Shown: in pieces, positions 30,230 to 39,226 of the stretch
How the letters are laid out: each line of letters starts with the position of its first letter
Numbering within the stretch: position 1 is the first letter of the stretch
DNA from: JALYNX01 sp040905925
GTDB taxonomy: Bacteria; Actinomycetota; Acidimicrobiia; Spongiisociales; ZC4RG35
DNA: 45,036 nt
Direction: 5' to 3'
NCBI GenBank assembly: GCA_040905925.1
Contig: JBBDQO010000043.1
Span: 1 to 45,036, forward strand
Made by a program: the position numbers and the translations under genes
The notes under the pieces: model-generated
Seen by the model: only the letters and a program-made list of their open reading frames with translations
What the model was told of the DNA's origin: nothing
Databases searched by the model: none

Positions 30230-31029
30230 CACCGCAGACGAGGACCGAGATCGCCGACCTCCTCGAGCGTCATGGGCTGTCACCCGTGCATCACCTCGGC
30301 CAGAACTTCCTCGCCGACGCCAACATCACGCGCAAGATCGTGGCCGTTGCAGGAATCCGGCCCGGTGACCGGGTCCTCGAAGTCGGTGCCGGCACCGGCA
30401 CTTTGACGAGAGCCCTCGCCGCCGCCGGTGCCCGGGTCGTGGCCTATGAGGTCGACCCTGGTCTGGCGCCCGTCCTGGAGGAGGTCACCGACGGCCTGGA
30501 TGTGGAGCTCCGCATCGAGGATGTCATGAGGGTCGACCTCGGCGCCGCCCTGGATGGTGGCCCATGGACGATGGTGGCCAATCTGCCGTACAACGTGGGA
30601 ACGCCTCTGGTCCTGGATGCCTTGAGGACGATCCCCGTCATCATTCGGTTCGTCGTCATGGTGCAGCGGGAAGTGGCGGAGCGGTTCGCTGCGGTCCCGG
30701 GGTCGAAGAACTATGGGCTTCCCTCGGTGGTGGCCGGGATCCATGCCCCGGCCCGGATCGCATTTTTCGTGCCGGCGCAGGTGTTCTATCCGGCGCCATC
30801 GGTCGAGTCGGCAGTGGTGGTCATGGACCGGGTCCCCACCCCAGACGGCGCCGCTCGCGCCATCGAGCTGGCGGCCGCCGGCTTCAATCAGCGTCGCAAA
30901 ATGCTGAGGCGATCTCTCGCCGGTGTCATGGAGGACCCGACCGCCACCATTCGGGCCGCTGGGCTCGACCCGACGGCTCGGGCCGAGGATCTGACCCCGG
31001 CCGACTTTCTCAGGCTGGCGCTTCAGTGA
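30226..31029 (+). CDS. rsmA: 16S rRNA dimethyladenosine transferase (A1518/A1519)
   Basis: A 267-aa KsgA/RsmA. It dimethylates two adjacent adenines near the 3' end of 16S rRNA late in 30S assembly. Motifs are HHLGQNFLADANITRKIV near the start, VLEVGAGTGTLTRALA (SAM motif I), VANLPYNVGTPLV (the NLPY catalytic motif) and NQRRKMLRRSL near the C-terminus. It overlaps both tatD and ispE by 4 bases in a translationally coupled run. Confidence 0.93.
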   Translation: MTPQTRTEIADLLERHGLSPVHHLGQNFLADANITRKIVAVAGIRPGDRVLEVGAGTGTLTRALAAAGARVVAYEVDPGLAPVLEEVTDGLDVELRIEDVMRVDLGAALDGGPWTMVANLPYNVGTPLVLDALRTIPVIIRFVVMVQREVAERFAAVPGSKNYGLPSVVAGIHAPARIAFFVPAQVFYPAPSVESAVVVMDRVPTPDGAARAIELAAAGFNQRRKMLRRSLAGVMEDPTATIRAAGLDPTARAEDLTPADFLRLALQ

Positions 31030-31871
31030 GCGTGTTCGAGGCGCCTGCCAAGCTGAACTTGTCCCTGCTGGTCGAACCGCCGAAGGCCGACGGATATCAC
31101 CCCATCAATTCGCTGGTACAGACGATCGAGTGGTGTGATCGACTGGAGGTCGAGGAAGCCGAGGACGACGATTTCACGGTGGTCGGGGACAATCTCGACC
31201 CCGAGGACAACCTGGTGCGAAAGGCGGTCGAGGCGGCGAGGCGATTGCGGCCAGTTCCTCCGTTGAGCATCCACATGAAGAAGCGGATCCCGATCGGGGC
31301 CGGTCTCGGGGGCGGCAGCTCCGACGCCGCTGCGACCTTGGTTGCGGCCTTTTCCTTCGGTGCCGCTACCGACGCCGAAATAGCGGAAACTGCTTCGTCC
31401 CTTGGAGCCGATGTTCCCCTGTTCCTGGTTGGCGGCACGATCCTGATGTCCGGCTACGGCGAGGTCATCGAGACTCAACCTGCTCTCGATCGGTTGGCGG
31501 TGGCGGTGGCGGTCCCGGACTTCTCTCTTTCGACAGCCGAGGTCTATCGGAGATGGGACGAATTGGAGGGGCCTACCGGTGAGACTGCCAGTCTCATCTC
31601 GTTGCCCCCTCCGCTGCGGGGGCCTATGCCGATCAGAAACGACCTGACACCGGCTGCTATGGACCTGGAACCGGCTCTCGGTGACTTCATGGCCGACCTA
31701 CGTGGGCTGTGGGGCTCGGCGGTCCTGATGACGGGGTCGGGGTCGGCTTGCTTCGGGTTCTTCCCGGACCGGGGTGAGGCCGACGACGCGGCGCGGGCAG
31801 TGAGCGGGTGGTCGCGGGTGGCCTTCGGAGCCGATCTGCGGGATCGGGGGGTCAGCCGGGTCGAGGAATGA
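31026..31871 (+). CDS. ispE: 4-diphosphocytidyl-2-C-methyl-D-erythritol kinase
   Basis: A 281-aa GHMP kinase of the MEP isoprenoid pathway. It begins with a GTG overlapping the rsmA stop. It shows FEAPAKLNLSLLV at the N-terminus, the ATP-binding loop PIGAGLGGGSSDAAATL (about 92-108), LGADVPLFLVGGT and the C-terminal MTGSGSACFGFF. It phosphorylates the 2-hydroxyl of CDP-methylerythritol. The rsmA-ispE pairing is common in actinobacteria. Confidence 0.93.
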   Translation: MSVFEAPAKLNLSLLVEPPKADGYHPINSLVQTIEWCDRLEVEEAEDDDFTVVGDNLDPEDNLVRKAVEAARRLRPVPPLSIHMKKRIPIGAGLGGGSSDAAATLVAAFSFGAATDAEIAETASSLGADVPLFLVGGTILMSGYGEVIETQPALDRLAVAVAVPDFSLSTAEVYRRWDELEGPTGETASLISLPPPLRGPMPIRNDLTPAAMDLEPALGDFMADLRGLWGSAVLMTGSGSACFGFFPDRGEADDAARAVSGWSRVAFGADLRDRGVSRVEE

Positions 31872-31881
31872 ACGTAGGGGC

Positions 31882-33483
31882 TCAGCCATCGACATCACGT
31901 CGCTGAAACCCGACCAAACCGGTCGCCAGCAACACCACGGCGAGGAAGGCCAGTACCACCAGCGGGGTGACCGTCAGCTCATCGGCAGGCAGAGCCGGGA
32001 CGTGGCTGAAGGGTGAGAGATTGAGGGCCCATTGGGGGAACTGGAGGATCCGCCCCAGCTGGCCGAGTAGGAAGAACGCCACCAGCACCCCCCAGATGGC
32101 ATCGCTGTACCTGGGGGCGATGCCAAACAGGACGACCGCGACCCCAACCACCACCCAGACTGCGGGAATCTGGATCATGGCGGCTTCAACCACACGGGGA
32201 ACCTGGCCACCGACATCGCCGATGTTCAGGCCGTAGACGAAACCCGCGACCATACCGGCCACGGCCAGGATCAAGACCGGGCCGAGCAACGCGAAAACCA
32301 GATGGCTGCCTGCCCAGCGAATTCGCGGGGTAGCCGTCGCCAAAATCGGGTCGGCGCGCAGACTCTCCTCTTCCACCCTCGGGCGCAGCGCTGACCGGAC
32401 TGCATACGCCGTGGCGATCAGGGCGAGGATGCCCATGGCTGTTGCGAAATACGCTTCGGTGATCCCGGCTTCACCGCCCAACTGCTCGAATATCTCTCTG
32501 AGCTGTGGGTTGTCACCCAGGAACCCACGGACGCTTTCGGCGAGGCTCCCATAGACCGCCCCGATGAAGGACAGTCCGACTGACCAGCCCAACAGCGAGG
32601 AACGATGCAGGCGCCAGGCCAGACCGAACGGGGACCGCAGTGACGGCGAGGCCGAAGCCGGGCCAAGTCGTGGCTGTACCACGCCGGCCCCGACATCGCG
32701 GCGACCCGCCAGCCAAAAGGCGCCGGAGGTGGCGAGCAGGGTCAGGCCAACCGAGAGAGCCAGCACTGGCCAACGTTCGTCGGCGAAGGGTCGGAGCCGG
32801 GTGAACCAGCCGATAGGCGAAAGCCATGACAGCCATCCCAATCCGCTGGAAGCCCCACCGTCTCCGGCCAACCTGATCAGGAACGAGGCACCGACGATCC
32901 CTACTGCGATTCCCTTGGCTGACCCCGCCCCAGGTGTCATTTGGGCCGCCAGCCCGGAAAAGCCGGCGAAAACCGCGGTGACCGCCGCAAACCCCAGCCC
33001 GAACGCGACAGACCCTGACCGGGGAAGGCCGAGCCCGATCAGCCCGGCCGCGCAGAAGGCCCCGATGCTCAAGCCGGCGGCGACGGTCACGATGAGACTC
33101 GCGGTCAAAGGGGCGTTGCGGCCTACGACCGTGGCTCCGAGCAGCTCCCGCCTTCCGGTCTCTTCCTCCTGTCTGGTGTGCCTGATCATCGTCAGCGCGG
33201 CCATGATCCCTACCAAGACCGATCCGATGACGCCGACCCGCCAGGCGGTCAACCCACCGAACGACGTGTCATAGAGCGGGCCGAGGAAGCCGACTATCGC
33301 CGGGTTGGAGACGATGGTGTTGGCGAGGACTAGTCGCTCTGCCTCTGACGGGTACAACTCGATGAAGGCGCTGGCAGTGCCGATCACCAATAGCGCCAGC
33401 ACCACGATCCAGACAGGGAGCCGGAATCGATCTCGTCTCGCGATGAGGCGAATCAAATGCCCCGTGCCGACCAGCGTCTTCAC
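31882..33483 (-). CDS. ABC exporter permease (polyketide/tetronasin-resistance type)
   Basis: A 533-aa membrane protein with about twelve helices and no extracytoplasmic domain of note. It starts with a GTG overlapping the ATPase stop by 4 bases. It opens VGTGHLIRLIARRDRFRLPV and has a central loop with RPFADERWPVLALSVGL. This large single-chain permease paired with one ATPase resembles actinobacterial exporters such as Rv1217c/Rv1218c, which export antibiotics. The substrate is unknown. No regulator gene is next to the pair. Confidence 0.75.
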   Translation of the reverse strand: MKTLVGTGHLIRLIARRDRFRLPVWIVVLALLVIGTASAFIELYPSEAERLVLANTIVSNPAIVGFLGPLYDTSFGGLTAWRVGVIGSVLVGIMAALTMIRHTRQEEETGRRELLGATVVGRNAPLTASLIVTVAAGLSIGAFCAAGLIGLGLPRSGSVAFGLGFAAVTAVFAGFSGLAAQMTPGAGSAKGIAVGIVGASFLIRLAGDGGASSGLGWLSWLSPIGWFTRLRPFADERWPVLALSVGLTLLATSGAFWLAGRRDVGAGVVQPRLGPASASPSLRSPFGLAWRLHRSSLLGWSVGLSFIGAVYGSLAESVRGFLGDNPQLREIFEQLGGEAGITEAYFATAMGILALIATAYAVRSALRPRVEEESLRADPILATATPRIRWAGSHLVFALLGPVLILAVAGMVAGFVYGLNIGDVGGQVPRVVEAAMIQIPAVWVVVGVAVVLFGIAPRYSDAIWGVLVAFFLLGQLGRILQFPQWALNLSPFSHVPALPADELTVTPLVVLAFLAVVLLATGLVGFQRRDVDG

Positions 33484-34301
33484 GTCTCGTCCCGGTAGTG
33501 ACGCATGAACAGCTCTTCCAAGGTCGGGGGATGGCTGGCGAGGTTGACAACGCCGAGACGCGTGAGATGGGTCAACACCTCGCCGATCTGGTCGGAATCG
33601 ACCTCGAGGTCGACCTGGTGATCGTCGATACGCAGGTCATGCACACCACGAATGACACCCAGAGTCCCACTCTCGACGGTGCGACCTGCGCGAACGATGC
33701 TCACCCGGTCACAGAGCGCTTCCACCTCGGCGAGGATGTGGCTCGCCAAGAGGACGGTTCTCCCCTCATTGCGGTCTTCAGCGACACAGGCCCGGAATTC
33801 CGCCTCCATCAACGGGTCCAGCCCGGCCGTCGGCTCATCGAGGATGAGCAATTCCACATTCGAGGCCAGGGCGGCCACCAGGGCCACCTTCTGCCGATTT
33901 CCCTTGGAATAGGTGCGCCCCTTCTTGCGCGGGTCGAGATCGAAGCGCTCGAGGAGGGCATCCCGTTTCACGGTGTCGAGCCCTCCTCTCATCCGGCCGA
34001 GCAGATCGATCACCTCACCACCCGTCAGATTGGGCCAAAGCGTGACGTCACCGGGTACGTATGCGAGCCGGCGGTGGAGGTCGGTGGCGTCGCTCCAGGG
34101 GTCTCGACCGAAGAGGGTGGCCTCCCCGCCATCGGCGCGGATGAGGCCGAGCAGGATCCGGATCGTCGTCGTCTTCCCCGATCCGTTGGGCCCGAGGAAG
34201 CCGTGGACCTCACCTTCGGTCACCTCGAGATCGAGCCCGTCGAGTCCGATGGTCTGCCCGTAGCGCTTGGTCAGACCGGAAGTCGAGATGACTGGAGCCA
34301 T
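33480..34301 (-). CDS. ABC exporter ATP-binding protein
   Basis: A 273-aa ATPase. Walker A is FLGPNGSGKTTTIRILLGL (about 34-52), the signature region reads KGRTYSKGNRQKVALVAALA, and Walker B is LLILDEPTAGLDPL. The switch His is in LLASHILAEVEAL. In the signature, the usual LSGGQ is YSKGN, a substitution common in DrrA-like exporters. It drives export through the overlapping permease. The ATG at 34301 has no clear ribosome binding site, so the transcript may be leaderless. Confidence 0.88.
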   Translation of the reverse strand: MAPVISTSGLTKRYGQTIGLDGLDLEVTEGEVHGFLGPNGSGKTTTIRILLGLIRADGGEATLFGRDPWSDATDLHRRLAYVPGDVTLWPNLTGGEVIDLLGRMRGGLDTVKRDALLERFDLDPRKKGRTYSKGNRQKVALVAALASNVELLILDEPTAGLDPLMEAEFRACVAEDRNEGRTVLLASHILAEVEALCDRVSIVRAGRTVESGTLGVIRGVHDLRIDDHQVDLEVDSDQIGEVLTHLTRLGVVNLASHPPTLEELFMRHYRDET

Positions 34302-34356
34302 AACGAGGGAGGCTAGGGAGCGGCGGTTGTAAACTCCACCCTGCATCAGGCCTTTT

Positions 34357-34428
34357 TGGGGGGTGGTGTAACCGGAAGCACGGCAGGTTTTGGTCCTGTA
34401 AGAGCGGGTTCGAGTCCTGCCCCCCCAG
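34357..34428 (+). tRNA. tRNA-Gln(TTG)
   Basis: The acceptor TGGGGGG pairs with CCCCCCA, with discriminator G. The D-arm is GTGT...GCAC, the anticodon stem GCAGG/CCTGT holds TTTTGGT with anticodon TTG, and the T-arm is GCGGG-TTCGAGT-CCTGC. CCA is not encoded. The glmU TTG start lies 23 bases downstream. In actinobacteria a tRNA-Gln often precedes glmU. Confidence 0.93.
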
Positions 34429-34451
34429 CGTCTGCAACCGAGAGGTAGCCG

Positions 34452-35840
34452 TTGTCCCTTCACGTGATCGTTCTCGCCGCCGGGCAGGGAAAACGCATGA
34501 TGTCCGACCTGCCCAAGGTTGCTCACATGGCCGCGGGGCGGACTCTCGTGGGTTGGGTCTTGGAAACCGTGTTCCCGCTCGACCCTGCCACCACCGTGGT
34601 CGTGGTGGGTCATCGGGCGGACGCTGTGGAGCGTCTTCTCCCCGATCATGTGCTGTCTGCGGTCCAGGAAGAGCAGTTGGGCACCGGTCACGCCACAAGG
34701 GTCGGAATGGCCGCGATACGAGATATCGACCCCGATGACACCGTTGTCGTCCTTTACGGCGACCTGCCACTCCTCACCCGGGAACTGGTGACCGAGCTGG
34801 CGGAGCGAGGCGAGGGAGTCGCCGCCAGGCTGGTAGCGGTCGAGTTCGAGGACCCGACCGGTTATGGGCGAGTGATTCGCGACGCCGAGGGTCTGGTGAC
34901 GTCGATCGTGGAAGAGCGTGACACCAACGATGAACAGCGGACGATCCGGGACATCAATGCCGGCGTTTACTCGTTTCGGGCTGGTGACCTGATCGAAGCC
35001 CTGGGCGAGATTTCCAACGAGAATGCACAAGGCGAGTACTACCTGACCGACGTGATCGGGATCCTTGCGGGTCGTGGTGAGCGCATCGAGCCGGTGAGGG
35101 CCATTCCTGAGGAGGTGGTCGGAATCAACTCTCAAGGCCAACTGGCGGAAGCGAGACGGCTTCTGCAAGCGCGTACCAACCAGAAGCTGATGGAATCGGG
35201 AGTCTGGATGCTCGACCCCGAACGCACCTACGTCGATGACACGGTGGTGGTGGAGCCGGGCGCCCGAATCTACCCGGGGGTGCATCTCGAAGGCACCACG
35301 ACCGTGGGAGCAGGAGCCCAGGTGGGACCGGACGTCTTCGCGGTCGACTCCACCATCGGGGCCGGCACCACCGTGTGGTACGCGGTGCTCCGTGGCGCGG
35401 TTGTCGGCGAGGAATGCGAGGTCGGGCCTTACGCCTCGCTTCGACCTGGCAGCGTCCTGGAGAGGGGATCGAAGGTCGGGACCTTTGTGGAGACCAAGAA
35501 CACCACATTGGGCGAGAAGGCCAAGGCGCCCCATCTCAGCTATCTCGGGGATGCGTCTGTGGGGGCGCGCAGCAACATCGGCGCCGGGACCATCACCTGC
35601 AACTACGACGGGTTCGAGAAACACCGCACCGAGATCGGCGAGGACGTCTTCGTCGGTTCGGACACCATGCTGGTGGCCCCGTTGACGATCGGGGCCGGTG
35701 CGGTGATCGGGGCCGGATCAGTGATCACCGAGGATGTCGCCGAGGGCGCACTGGCAATTGAGCGCACCGAGCAGCGGGAGATACCCGGCTACGCTCGGCG
35801 GCGCGCCCAAAGGCAGGCAGCCAAGGAGTCGGAGGGCTGA
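34452..35840 (+). CDS. glmU: Bifunctional UDP-GlcNAc pyrophosphorylase / GlcN-1-P acetyltransferase
   Basis: A 462-aa two-domain enzyme that makes UDP-N-acetylglucosamine for peptidoglycan. The N-terminal uridylyltransferase has VIVLAAGQGKRMMSDLPKV (about 5-23), QEEQLGTGHATRV and VVLYGDLPLLT. The C-terminal left-handed beta-helix acetyltransferase has hexapeptide repeats and VETKNTTLGEKAKAPHLSYL with the catalytic His. The NIGAGTITCNYDGFEKHRT segment follows. The TTG start is supported by AGAGG upstream and by family length. prs follows one base after the stop. Confidence 0.94.
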   Translation: MSLHVIVLAAGQGKRMMSDLPKVAHMAAGRTLVGWVLETVFPLDPATTVVVVGHRADAVERLLPDHVLSAVQEEQLGTGHATRVGMAAIRDIDPDDTVVVLYGDLPLLTRELVTELAERGEGVAARLVAVEFEDPTGYGRVIRDAEGLVTSIVEERDTNDEQRTIRDINAGVYSFRAGDLIEALGEISNENAQGEYYLTDVIGILAGRGERIEPVRAIPEEVVGINSQGQLAEARRLLQARTNQKLMESGVWMLDPERTYVDDTVVVEPGARIYPGVHLEGTTTVGAGAQVGPDVFAVDSTIGAGTTVWYAVLRGAVVGEECEVGPYASLRPGSVLERGSKVGTFVETKNTTLGEKAKAPHLSYLGDASVGARSNIGAGTITCNYDGFEKHRTEIGEDVFVGSDTMLVAPLTIGAGAVIGAGSVITEDVAEGALAIERTEQREIPGYARRRAQRQAAKESEG

Positions 35841-35841
35841 A

Positions 35842-36813
35842 TTGGACATTGTCTCCCGCAAACGGATGATGCTCTTCAGTGGAGGGGCGAATCTTCCGCT
35901 GGCCGAAGAGGTTGCCGACGTGATGGGTGTCTCGCTCGGGGCGCTGGAGCGATCCCGGTTCGCCAACGGTGAGATCTATGTCCGACCCACCGAAAGTGTC
36001 CGAGGCGCCGACTGCTTCGTCATGCAGAGCCATTGCGACCCCATGAACGACAACATCATGGAGCAGCTCATCACAATCGACGCCCTCAAGCGGGCCTCGG
36101 CGCGACGGATCACCGCAGTCATGCCCTTCTTCGGCTACTCCCGTCAGGACAAGAAAGTCCTGCCCCGCGAGCCGATCACCGCCCGGCTGGTCGGCGATCT
36201 GTTCATGACGGCCGGTGCCGACCGTCTGGTCTCGGTGGACTTGCACACAGGCCAGCTCCAGGGCTTCATCCACAAGCCGTTTGACCATCTCACCGCGCTT
36301 CCGATCATCACCGACTACCTCACGGAACGTGTCGAAGGTCCCACAACCGTTCTCTCCCCGGATGCCGGTGGTGTGAAGCGTGCCGAGCGATACGCGCGTT
36401 TCCTCGACGCCTCGGTCGCCTTCGTCTACAAGCGCCGCGACCCTGTGGCGCACAACACCTCGGAGGCCCTCGAAATGGCCGGCAGAGTGAAGGATCGCCA
36501 TGTGGTGATCGTGGACGACATGATCGACACCGCAGGGACTGTTTGCAACGCTGCCGATATGGTGCGAGCCCAGGGGGCCATCAGTGTTCGGATCGCCGCC
36601 ACCCACGCCATCTTCTCCGAGCCCGCCATCGACCGGATCAAGAACACCCAGGTCGACGAGGTGATCGTCACCAACACCCTGCCGGTGAAACCTGACGCCG
36701 AGTCTCTCGACGTCATCCAAGTCCTGTCGATCGCACCCATCCTGGCCGAGACGTTGCAGGCGATCTTCATGGACAGCTCGGTCTCCGAGATCTTTCTCGG
36801 CGAGAACGCCTAG
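35842..36813 (+). CDS. prs: Ribose-phosphate pyrophosphokinase
   Basis: A 323-aa PRPP synthetase, which transfers pyrophosphate from ATP to ribose-5-phosphate. It begins at a TTG preceded by GGAGGG; the ATGs in the upstream extension belong to glmU sequence read in another frame. Motifs are MLFSGGANLPLAEEVA, RFANGEIYVRPTESVRG (about 34-50), MPFFGYSRQDKKV (flexible loop), DLHTGQLQGF and the PRPP loop VVIVDDMIDTAGTV. The glmU-prs pairing is conserved in actinobacteria. Confidence 0.93.
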   Translation: MDIVSRKRMMLFSGGANLPLAEEVADVMGVSLGALERSRFANGEIYVRPTESVRGADCFVMQSHCDPMNDNIMEQLITIDALKRASARRITAVMPFFGYSRQDKKVLPREPITARLVGDLFMTAGADRLVSVDLHTGQLQGFIHKPFDHLTALPIITDYLTERVEGPTTVLSPDAGGVKRAERYARFLDASVAFVYKRRDPVAHNTSEALEMAGRVKDRHVVIVDDMIDTAGTVCNAADMVRAQGAISVRIAATHAIFSEPAIDRIKNTQVDEVIVTNTLPVKPDAESLDVIQVLSIAPILAETLQAIFMDSSVSEIFLGENA

Positions 36814-36855
36814 TCCCGTCGCCGATCCGGCCGCGGTTTCTACACTCGCAACTCC

Positions 36856-38196
36856 GTGAGTGCGCGACACCGAGAACCTCAAGGTCCGGCCCAGGTACGG
36901 CTGCGCGCATTGATCATCGGTCTGGTTGCGGTCTTTGTGATCGGATTTGTGCTTCTCCGCGTTCTCGGCGAGGGCGATGGGGACACGGTTTCCACCACTC
37001 CGGTAGCCGGTGGATCCACCACCCAGCCCTCAACCGACCCGGGGGCCACGACAACCACCCCGGACGGCGCTACTTCGTCGTCGGTCGGCGGGTCGACCGG
37101 CTCGACCAGCAATCTGGCGCCCCTGCAAGAGGTGAGGTTGGAAACCGTGTTCGAGGGGATGAATCAACCCACGGTGATCACCGCTCCCTCCGGAGACGAT
37201 CGTCTCTTCGTGGCCCAGCGCGTCGGTGTCATCCGAATCCTGGACGCCTCGCGTCAGATGCTCGACCCTGCCTTTCTCGACCTCACCGACCGAGTGCTGG
37301 CGGGTGGGATCGAGCAGGGGCTGCTCGGGCTGGCCTTCCATCCCGACTATGCCAACAACGGCCGGTTCTTCGTCTACTACACCGACAAGGAGGGCCGACG
37401 CCAACTCTCGGAGTTCGCGGTCTCGACTACCGACCCGAACCGGGCCCGCGCCGACTCGGAGCTGGTCTTGATCGAGCTGGAGCAGCCAGCCAACTCCGTT
37501 GACATCAGGCACTACGCCGGCCAACTGGGGTTCGACCCCGAGGGCTATCTGTGGGTCTCGATGGGTGATGGGGCGGATTCCCGGGCCCAGGCCCAGGACC
37601 CCAACACCTTCTTCGGCAAGGTGCACCGCATCGATGTCGATTCCGGGGACCCATATGGGATCCCGCCGGAGAACCCGTTTGTCGACGGTGGCGGTGCCCC
37701 CGAGGTGTGGGCCTACGGATTGCGCAACCCGTGGCGGTTCTCGATCGACCCGGTCGACCGGTTGATCTACATCGCCGACGTCGGCCATGCCGACCAGGAG
37801 GAGATCGACGTCCTCCCCATCGATGAGGGTGGGTTCAACCTCGGCTGGTCGGACATGGAAGGGACCCGTTGCTTCCACAAACAGGACTGTGACCCGGCCG
37901 ACTACACCTCACCGGTGATCACCTACAGCCACGAGGAGGGGTGCTCGGTCACCGGCGGGGCGGTTTATCGGGGTCAGGAGATCCCCGAGCTGGTGGGGAC
38001 CTACTTCTACAGCGACTGGTGCAACCAGTGGATCAGGTCATTCAAATACGTGGACGGTCAGGTGACCGAGGAGACCGACTGGACCGAGGACCTGGGAACG
38101 ATCGGTCAGGTCGACAGCTTTGGGATCGGCGGTGACGGGGAGCTCTATCTGGTCACCTACGACGGCGTGGTCGCCAAGTTCAGCGCGGTTCGTTAA
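36856..38196 (+). CDS. PQQ-dependent sugar dehydrogenase-like protein (glucose/sorbosone dehydrogenase family)
   Basis: A 446-aa protein with an N-terminal membrane anchor (about 15-38, LIIGLVAVFVIGFVLLRVL), a Thr/Ser/Gly linker to about 88, and then a six-bladed propeller. Family hallmarks are GLLGLAFHPDYANNGRFFVY, GQLGFDPEGYLWVSMGDG, WAYGLRNPWRFSID, IADVGHADQEEIDVL and GGAVYRGQEIPELVGTYFYS. Members such as YliI/Asd oxidise aldose sugars using PQQ. PQQ synthesis genes are not in the window. A TACACT box at 36841-36846 lies 9 bases before the GTG start, so translation may be nearly leaderless. Confidence 0.8.
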   Translation: MSARHREPQGPAQVRLRALIIGLVAVFVIGFVLLRVLGEGDGDTVSTTPVAGGSTTQPSTDPGATTTTPDGATSSSVGGSTGSTSNLAPLQEVRLETVFEGMNQPTVITAPSGDDRLFVAQRVGVIRILDASRQMLDPAFLDLTDRVLAGGIEQGLLGLAFHPDYANNGRFFVYYTDKEGRRQLSEFAVSTTDPNRARADSELVLIELEQPANSVDIRHYAGQLGFDPEGYLWVSMGDGADSRAQAQDPNTFFGKVHRIDVDSGDPYGIPPENPFVDGGGAPEVWAYGLRNPWRFSIDPVDRLIYIADVGHADQEEIDVLPIDEGGFNLGWSDMEGTRCFHKQDCDPADYTSPVITYSHEEGCSVTGGAVYRGQEIPELVGTYFYSDWCNQWIRSFKYVDGQVTEETDWTEDLGTIGQVDSFGIGGDGELYLVTYDGVVAKFSAVR

Positions 38197-38528
38197 CCGG
38201 CGCCGGGTAGTACCACTGTCTCGCCGGGGTAGATGAGATCGGGATCACCGGAGCGGAGCTGGTCTCTATTGGCATCGATCACGTCGTCCCAGTAGGACGT
38301 GATCTCCGAGGCGCTCGGAGGGCGGGTCAGCCGTTCTTGGAGATGATGAGCCGAGATGCTCCAGAGATGGTCTCCCTTTTCCACAATCACGGTCGCCGGC
38401 CCGTTGCTCTCGATGGTGATCGGCAGATAGCCGGGAGTCCCGGGTTGTTGGGCCATGGCCACCGGGCCGAAGGTGAAGCCGAGTATCGCAATCGACACCA
38501 CCATCATTCGACGGGCAAAAAGCCTCAC
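38193..38528 (-). CDS. LysM-domain secreted protein
   Basis: A 111-aa protein with a signal peptide (MRLFARRMMVVSIAILGFTF, cleaved near MAQQ). A LysM-like module follows: VEKGDHLWSISAHHLQERL, then YWDDVIDANRDQLRSGDPDL and IYPGETVVLP. LysM binds the glycan strands of peptidoglycan. The pattern WxxIxxxN..LxxPdLIyPGxxL is well kept. It ends convergently 4 bases inside the dehydrogenase gene. Confidence 0.8.
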   Translation of the reverse strand: MRLFARRMMVVSIAILGFTFGPVAMAQQPGTPGYLPITIESNGPATVIVEKGDHLWSISAHHLQERLTRPPSASEITSYWDDVIDANRDQLRSGDPDLIYPGETVVLPGAG

Positions 38529-38601
38529 ATGTCGAACCTAAGGCCGTGAGCGGGACTCTGGAAGAGGGTTACGATGGGTCGACCGACACGCAGGAGCCGT
38601 G

Positions 38602-38829
38602 ATGAGGGTCCGAATTGGGATCGCCGACACCGACAAGCTCGTAGAGATCGAGATCGATGAAGTCGCATCGTTCAAGAAAGAGCTGGAACGTGCCGTTGCC
38701 GCCGGCGAGCTGGCCTGGTTCACGGACAGCCGGGGGAGAACAGTGGGAATACCCTCCCGTCAGGTGGCCTTTGTCGAGATCGAGGACACCGAGGGCGGGC
38801 CGGCGGTTGGCTTCGCCCCTGCGGTCTGA
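38602..38829 (+). CDS. DUF3107-family small protein
   Basis: A 75-aa protein from the ATG at 38602 (AGGAG seven bases upstream); a GTG one codon earlier is possible. It reads MRVRIGIADTDKLVEIEIDE, then RTVGIPSRQVAFVEIEDTE, the DUF3107 pattern that is confined to actinobacteria and lies near WhiB-type genes in several of them. Its function is unknown. It is convergent with whiB, with 4 bases between the stops. Confidence 0.8.
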   Translation: MRVRIGIADTDKLVEIEIDEVASFKKELERAVAAGELAWFTDSRGRTVGIPSRQVAFVEIEDTEGGPAVGFAPAV

Positions 38830-38833
38830 GCTG

Positions 38834-39106
38834 TCAGACGGCGCGACGGCGGCGCTCGGCGAGCCAGCGCTTGCGCAGTCGGCGACGATCGTCCTCGGCG
38901 TATCCACCCCAGACACCCGACTCCTGGTTGGTTTCGAGGGCGTACTGGAGGCAGTCCTCCTGAACGGTGCAAGTTGAGCAGATGGCGATCGCGGCGTCGA
39001 TCTGTTCGACCGCCGGACCGGTGGTGCCGATGGGGAAGAACAGGCTCGGCTCCGAATCCCGGCAAGCTGCCAGGTCCCGCCAATCAGTGGTGATGGTTGT
39101 GAGCAC
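38834..39106 (-). CDS. WhiB-like iron-sulfur transcription regulator
   Basis: A 90-aa WhiB protein starting at a GTG with AAGGAAA upstream. The four cluster-binding cysteines are Cys15 (DLAACRD), Cys43, Cys46 and Cys52 (ICSTCTVQEDC). The turn GVWGG is at 64-68, followed by the Arg-rich AT-hook-like end RRRLRKRWLAERRRR. WhiB proteins carry a 4Fe-4S cluster sensitive to NO and O2 and act with the primary sigma factor. A perfect CRP-type site lies 17 bases upstream of the start codon, recalling cAMP-CRP control of mycobacterial whiB1. The exact subclass cannot be fixed without a tree. Confidence 0.9.
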   Translation of the reverse strand: MLTTITTDWRDLAACRDSEPSLFFPIGTTGPAVEQIDAAIAICSTCTVQEDCLQYALETNQESGVWGGYAEDDRRRLRKRWLAERRRRAV

Positions 39107-39121
39107 GAACTTTTCCTTAAT

Positions 39122-39139
39122 TTGTGATCTTTTTCACAA
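39122..39139. promoter_or_regulatory. CRP-type palindrome upstream of whiB
   Basis: TTGTGA-TCTTTT-TCACAA contains the exact CRP consensus TGTGA-N6-TCACA (39123-39138). It lies between the whiB start codon and a TAATAT -10-like hexamer (minus strand, 39156-39151), downstream of the probable transcription start. That position suits repression. The GDPD gene starts 88 bases away on the other side and could share the site. Confidence 0.6.
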
Positions 39140-39226
39140 GGTTGCATGCCATATTAGCGGCCGCACCAGGGATTTCCGGTCCGGAATGTACTGGCCGGGC
39201 CCTCATTTGTAAACGAGTTTCTCGCG

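Noticed and set aside
34302..35624. Long upstream extension of the ABC ATPase frame across tRNA-Gln and glmU
   Set aside because: The extension is antisense to glmU and a tRNA; the ATPase clearly begins at 34301.
35725..36882. 385-aa minus-strand frame opposite prs
   Set aside because: Antisense of a highly conserved enzyme; no domain recognised.
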